Shown here piece by piece: positions 41,096-44,438 of a stretch of 44,438 bases of DNA. The notes under the pieces are model-generated. The model was given only the letters and a program-made list of their open reading frames with translations, ran no database searches and was not told the DNA's origin. The DNA lies in the NCBI GenBank assembly GCA_018652475.1, contig JABICB010000019.1, positions 1-44,438 of the forward strand, read 5' to 3'. A program made the position numbers and the translations under genes. The first letter of the stretch is position 1. The number at the start of each line of letters is the position of its first letter. This DNA comes from an archaeon. GTDB lineage: Archaea > Nanobdellota > Nanobdellia > SCGC-AAA011-G17 > PNOQ01.

Positions 41096-41137
41096 ATTAT
41101 TGAATTAAACTCTAATCTGTATTTAAAAAAGTTACCA

Positions 41138-42304
41138 TTATACATATAACTCTATTATGTCTAAATGTTTTAATTTATGTTCCTTGCCAATAATCTTTTT
41201 TGTTTTAACATCTATTGCTTTGATAAAATTTTTACCAAAATCTGTGTGTAATCTATAAGCAAAATCTAAGGCAGTTGAACCATTTTTTAATAAAAAACAA
41301 TCTGGTAAAACATTTCCTTTTGAATCTTCTAGTTTGTTTGCTCCACCAGGATGGATCGCAATATAATCTAAAATATTTAATGTGATTTCATTTAGTATTT
41401 TTTGTAAACCAGTACTATCTACTAAAACATTTTTTTTAATAAACTCTAATGCATTAGTTTGTTTATCAGTTAAATCTCCTTTAATTTCGAAATGTTTTTC
41501 TCCAGGTATATAATCTATCATATCATGTTTTTCTGCTTCCTTTAGCGCTAATTCTGACTCTGCTGAGCAACTAATTATAGTATAGTTGGGAAATTCTTTT
41601 TTCAGTCTTTCAAAGTTTTCTTTTGCACCTGGAACATCAATTTTATTTGCTGCAATAATAATTGGTTTACTCATCTCTCTTAATTGGGTAGCTAATTTAT
41701 TTAGATCTGAATCGTTCCACTTTTTTGGATTTTCATCTAAATCTTTTATTGAATCTTTAACCATATTTTCAGTTACTTTTAGTCCTGAAAGTTGTTTAGT
41801 TATTTCTTTATGGATTTCTTTATTTGTTAAAGATCTTGCAAACTTTTCCCAACCTTTTTTTATAATTCTTAAATACCACATATCTAATTCAAATTCTAAA
41901 AATCTTATATCTTCTGAAGGATTATAACTTAATGCATTAACAGCTTCACCTTTTTCATTGGTTGAACCTGAAACATCTATTACATGAATTAGGGCATCTG
42001 CCTGATTGAAATCATCTAAAAATTGATTTCCCATTCCTTTTCCTTCGTGTGCGCCAGGAACAATTCCTGCAACATCTAAAATTTCTATGGGGACAAATCT
42101 AAAATTTCCTTGAACATATCCCTCTCTTGGATTTGCTGTTTTATCAAAATCATTAGCAATATCTTTTATTTTTACATAACCCATTCCATGATTTGGTTGG
42201 ATGGTAACGAAAGGATAATTTCCTATTTCAATATCTGCTTGTGTTGCAGCCTTGAAAAAAGTAGATTTTCCACAATTTGGTTTACCAACAATTCCGATTA
42301 ACAT
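41138..42304 (-). CDS. YchF/Obg-family GTP-binding protein with TGS domain
   Basis: The 388-residue archaeal YchF-type P-loop protein (COG0012) has GIVGKPNCGKSTFFKAATQA (P-loop), NYPFVTIQPNHGM, DVAGIVPGAHEGKGMGNQFLDD (G3), NKIDVPGAK (G4) and a C-terminal TGS domain ending LDIIELYV. YchF proteins often prefer ATP, but this member keeps NKID, so GTP is likely. A role on ribosomes in translation or stress response is known from relatives. It stands alone on its strand. Confidence 0.92.
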   Translation of the reverse strand: MLIGIVGKPNCGKSTFFKAATQADIEIGNYPFVTIQPNHGMGYVKIKDIANDFDKTANPREGYVQGNFRFVPIEILDVAGIVPGAHEGKGMGNQFLDDFNQADALIHVIDVSGSTNEKGEAVNALSYNPSEDIRFLEFELDMWYLRIIKKGWEKFARSLTNKEIHKEITKQLSGLKVTENMVKDSIKDLDENPKKWNDSDLNKLATQLREMSKPIIIAANKIDVPGAKENFERLKKEFPNYTIISCSAESELALKEAEKHDMIDYIPGEKHFEIKGDLTDKQTNALEFIKKNVLVDSTGLQKILNEITLNILDYIAIHPGGANKLEDSKGNVLPDCFLLKNGSTALDFAYRLHTDFGKNFIKAIDVKTKKIIGKEHKLKHLDIIELYV

Positions 42305-42354
42305 ATAGTTTTTAATTTAGAATATTTTTTAAAGTATTCTATTATTGAGATTGC

Positions 42355-42819
42355 ATGTATTTATTCGGACACTTAATAACAGCATGGATATTTGGTTTGA
42401 TAATTCAATTTTTTAGTGGAACTGAACTTTCAATTTTTGCATGGGTGTTATTATTCTTTGGAAGTGTATTGCCTGATTCTGATTTATTTTATCAATGGTT
42501 TTTCAATTTTAAAATTCATAGGACTATAACTCATTCATTATTATTTATTTTATTTGTATATTTATTGGCTAATTTAATTAGTACTAACTTTGCTGCAGTG
42601 TTTTTAGCTACTGGAGTTTTCAGTCATATCTTCATTGATATGTTTTCTTCTCGTCGAGGAGTGATGTTATTGTGGCCAATCAGATTAGATATTTCTGCAT
42701 ATGGTATTAACAGATCAATTATTTCTACTTATACTATTCATTCCTTTTTTAATAAATATTTTATATTATTATTCAGGGATTTTGTTTATGGCATGATCTG
42801 GTTATTTTTTTTAATTTAA
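42355..42819 (+). CDS. YdjM-like membrane protein (predicted metal-dependent hydrolase)
   Basis: The 154-residue integral membrane protein has about four hydrophobic helices. Conserved polar residues of the YdjM/DUF457 family are visible: the first helix start FGHLITAWIFGL with its His, FFGSVLPDSDLFYQWF, HRTITHSLLFILFVYLL and HIFIDMFSSRRGVMLLWP. His and Asp at these places are thought to bind metal, by analogy to phospholipase-like enzymes. The substrate is unknown, perhaps lipid. It precedes the tRNA-Ile gene. Confidence 0.85.
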   Translation: MYLFGHLITAWIFGLIIQFFSGTELSIFAWVLLFFGSVLPDSDLFYQWFFNFKIHRTITHSLLFILFVYLLANLISTNFAAVFLATGVFSHIFIDMFSSRRGVMLLWPIRLDISAYGINRSIISTYTIHSFFNKYFILLFRDFVYGMIWLFFLI

Positions 42820-42833
42820 TTTTCTGATGGAAA

Positions 42834-42844
42834 CTTTTAAATAG
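42834..42844 (+). promoter_or_regulatory. TATA box of tRNA-Ile
   Basis: The sequence CTTTTAAATAG lies 29-39 bases upstream of the tRNA 5' end. Confidence 0.5.
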
Positions 42845-42872
42845 AATCTTTTTATCTTTTTAATTTAGTTGC

Positions 42873-42991
42873 GGGCCCGTAGCTTAGCCTGGTTTATAGC
42901 ACTGGTCTTATATGACGATAGTTGGGAAATAAAACATCCAATTATTTGCTAGGAACACCAGAGGTCGGGAGTTCAAATCTCCTCGGGCCCA
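42873..42991 (+). tRNA. tRNA-Ile (anticodon TAT) with 43-base intron
   Basis: Acceptor stem GGGCCCG/CGGGCCC, discriminator A and the body GGGCCCGTAGCTTAGCCTGG match archaeal isoleucine tRNAs. The anticodon stem is CTGGT/ACCAG. A 43-base intron (42913-42955) sits at the usual 37/38 position. The exon/intron junctions can form a bulge-helix-bulge: helix CTTA/TAGG, 5' bulge TAT and 3' bulge AAC. Splicing would leave loop CTTATAC, i.e. anticodon TAT for codon AUA. Most archaea instead decode AUA with a modified CAT anticodon. Confidence 0.85.
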
Positions 42992-43009
42992 CTAGTCTGT
43001 TTTAGTAAA

Positions 43010-43019
43010 GCTTAAAAAG
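43010..43019 (+). promoter_or_regulatory. TATA box of tRNA-Glu
   Basis: The sequence GCTTAAAAAG lies 27-36 bases upstream of the tRNA-Glu 5' end. Confidence 0.55.
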
Positions 43020-43045
43020 AGAACTGCAACTGATAAAATAATAAT

Positions 43046-43120
43046 GCTCCTTTGGTGTAGTCCGGCCAAGCATTTCGGCCTTTCGCGCCGAGGACCCGGG
43101 TTCGAATCCCGGAGGGAGCA
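43046..43120 (+). tRNA. tRNA-Glu (anticodon TTC)
   Basis: Acceptor stem GCTCCTT/AGGGAGC (one G-T pair), discriminator A, T arm CCGGG-TTCGAAT-CCCGG, and anticodon stem TCGGC/GCCGA around loop CTTTCGC give anticodon TTC, reading GAA and GAG. Confidence 0.93.
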
Positions 43121-43144
43121 TTTTATTTAAGGAAAAAAACAACA

Positions 43145-43249
43145 ATGAAACGAAGCTCTAGAAGATGGAAGAAAAAAGGTCAAATGCGTTGGAAGTGGCA
43201 ACGTAAGAGATTACGAAAAGAAAAACGAAGACGTAGAAATAACAAGTAG
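43145..43249 (+). CDS. rpl41e: large ribosomal subunit protein eL41 (34 codons)
   Basis: A tiny reading frame codes for 34 residues, of which 20 are Arg or Lys. Its second half, MRWKWQRKRLRKEKRRRRNNK, is a good match to eL41 (a 25-residue single basic helix bridging the two ribosomal subunits). The first 13 residues (KRSSRRWKKKGQ) would be an extension; the internal ATG at 43184 would give the usual length. It lies 24 bases after tRNA-Glu and 190 bases before 16S rRNA. Genes this short are normally missed in annotation. Confidence 0.72.
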   Translation: MKRSSRRWKKKGQMRWKWQRKRLRKEKRRRRNNK

Positions 43250-43442
43250 TAAACAGAAGTTTTATAAATGACCAAGAGGTTCAGTTTCAACGTTAGAAAA
43301 GAGTAATCTTTTTTGACATCGACACTTGATAATAAAAGTGTTTCATGAGTACCTTAATGAATATTAGGTATGATGTATGAGTAAAAGCAATTTTAGTGAA
43401 ATTATGTCATTACTAAAAGAAAAAAGTTTTGCGATAGTTATA
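43250..43442 (+). promoter_or_regulatory. 16S rRNA promoter and leader
   Basis: A strong TATA box GTTTTATAAAT lies at 43259-43268, so transcription should begin near 43295, about 150 bases before the 16S gene. The leader has two small hairpins: CACTT/AAGTG around 43326-43348 and ACCTTAAT/ATTAGGT at 43351-43370. The usual long processing stem flanking 16S cannot be judged because the 3' side is outside the window. Confidence 0.55.
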
Positions 43443-44438
43443 ATTCCCGTTGATCCTGCGGGAGGCTACTGCTATCGGGTTTCGAATTAGACATGCAAGT
43501 TAGAGATTCTTCGGAGTCTCGGCGAAAGGCTCAGTAACACGTCGATAATCTGCCCTTGGATTCAGGATAATCTCGGGAAACTGAGGATAATACTGAATAG
43601 AAGAAAGATACTGGAATGTTCTTTCTTTGAAACGTAAGGTCCAAGGATGAGTCGGCGGCTGAATAGGTTGTTGGTGAGGTAACGGCTCACCAAGCCGATG
43701 ATCAGTAGGGGAGATGAGAGTCTTGGCCCCGAGAAGGGCACTGAGATACTGGCCCTAGTCCTAAGGGATGCAGCAGTCACGAAACCTTTACAATGCACGA
43801 AAGTGTGATAAGGGGAGCCCGAGTGCCTTGCCAAAGGTAAGGCTTTTGTTAAGTGTAAAAAGCTTGACGAATAAGTGGTGGGAAATACCGGTGCCAGCCG
43901 CCGCGGTAACACCGGAGCCACAAGTGGTAGCCATGTTTATTGGGCCTAAAGCGTTCGTAGCCTGTTTAGTAAATCTTTTGTGAAATTGTTGGGCTTAACC
44001 TAACAGCGTGCAAAAGACACTACTTTACTTGAGACTGGAAGAGGACAGAGGTATTCCAGGGGAAGCGGTTAAATGCTATAATCCCTGGAGGACCACCAAT
44101 GGCGAAGGCATCTGTCCAGTACGGGTCTGACGGTGAGGAACGAAGGCTAGGGGAGCGATCCGGATTAGATACCCGAGTAGTCCTAGCTGTAAACGCTGCG
44201 AGCTAGAAGGGACATATTCTTTGTGGATATGTACGTTCTAAATGAAGATGTTAAGCTCGCCGCCTGGGTAGTATAGTCGCAAGGCCGAAACTTAAAGGAA
44301 TTGGCGGGAGCTCACTACAAGGGGTGCGGCGTGCGGTTTAATTCGAATATACACAGGAAATCTCACCAGGAGCGACGGCAGGATGAAGGTCAGATTGAAG
44401 GTTTTACCTGACGACGGCCATGCACCTCCTCTCGGCTC
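43443..44438 (+). rRNA. rrs: 16S ribosomal RNA (5' part, cut by the window end)
   Basis: The gene starts ATTCCCGTTGATCCTGCGGGAGG and contains the archaeal signature GTGCCAGCCGCCGCGGTAAC (530 loop), GGATTAGATACCCGAGTAGTCC and AAACTTAAAGGAATTGGCGGGAG. It runs off the window at about two thirds of the gene. No intron or insert is apparent in this part. The exact 5' end is inferred from homology. Whether 23S follows cannot be seen. Confidence 0.97.

Noticed and set aside
1-44438. CRISPR array, cas genes, prophage or insertion sequence
   Set aside because: No regularly spaced repeats, no cas-like, integrase or transposase protein and no terminal inverted repeats were found. The only accessory block is the RHS/AbiEii-like island.
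43443-44438. Intron or insertion in 16S rRNA
   Set aside because: All conserved blocks in the visible part follow at normal distances. The remaining third of the gene is outside the window.

Overview
The window is a contiguous piece of an AT-rich archaeal chromosome. Evidence for Archaea: eukaryote-like ribosomal proteins (eL18, eL21, eL41, eS1), RNA polymerase subunits D, F and N, group II chaperonin, archaeal DnaG, Elp3, Bud32, the Rpr2 subunit of RNase P, a 7S SRP RNA, a tRNA with a bulge-helix-bulge intron, TATA-box promoters close to start codons, and a 16S rRNA starting with the archaeal form of its 5' end. The low GC, compact overlapping genes and a pair of very large secreted proteins, one with an N-terminus of the KRGQVTIFIILG type, point to a DPANN lineage, most likely the Woesearchaeota/Pacearchaeota side. 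That placement is inferred from gene content, not computed.

Layout. 1-4.9 kb: a type IV pilin-like protein, a diadenylate cyclase (c-di-AMP), the tRNA m1A methyltransferase TrmI, tRNA-Leu(CAA), and a three-gene MacB-like ABC exporter operon with a membrane-anchored beta-domain protein as middle gene. 4.9-8.8 kb: the clearest accessory island. It has a secreted mini-RHS protein with a toxin-like C-terminus, and converging on it a very AT-rich operon encoding an AbiEii-like nucleotidyltransferase, a Crp-type regulator, an EF-hand lipoprotein and two small unknown proteins. A 14-bp perfect palindrome sits at the head of that operon. 8.9-13.7 kb: translation-related genes (DRG-like GTPase, RlmE, HPF-like protein, Pth2, YggS, Rpr2, SprT-like), a predicted metallopeptidase pair and a free-standing 5S rRNA.

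13.7-18.8 kb: the conserved minus-strand cluster eL21-rpoF-DUF655-uS13-uS4-uS11-rpoD-tRNA-Leu-eL18-uL13-uS9-rpoN. 18.8-25.3 kb: Elp3, SRP RNA, DnaG, a probable structured RNA, three tandem paralogues of unknown function and a CBS-domain protein. 25.4-32.7 kb: thermosome, FtsY, SRP54, Bud32, tRNA-Gln, an EF-Tu-domain-2-like protein, uS15 with a structured leader, a thioredoxin-like lipoprotein, eS1 and tRNA-Thr. 32.8-41.1 kb: an orphan protein between two tRNAs, the two large surface proteins and tRNA-Leu(UAG). 41.1-44.4 kb: YchF-like GTPase, a YdjM-like membrane protein, intron-containing tRNA-Ile(UAU), tRNA-Glu, eL41 and the first ~1 kb of 16S rRNA.

Functionally most of the window is core translation and protein targeting: SRP RNA, SRP54 and FtsY all lie here. 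The interesting parts are the RHS/AbiEii-like/Crp island, the envelope proteins, two unusual tRNA anticodons (Leu AAG and Ile UAU), and several candidate regulatory or noncoding RNAs.
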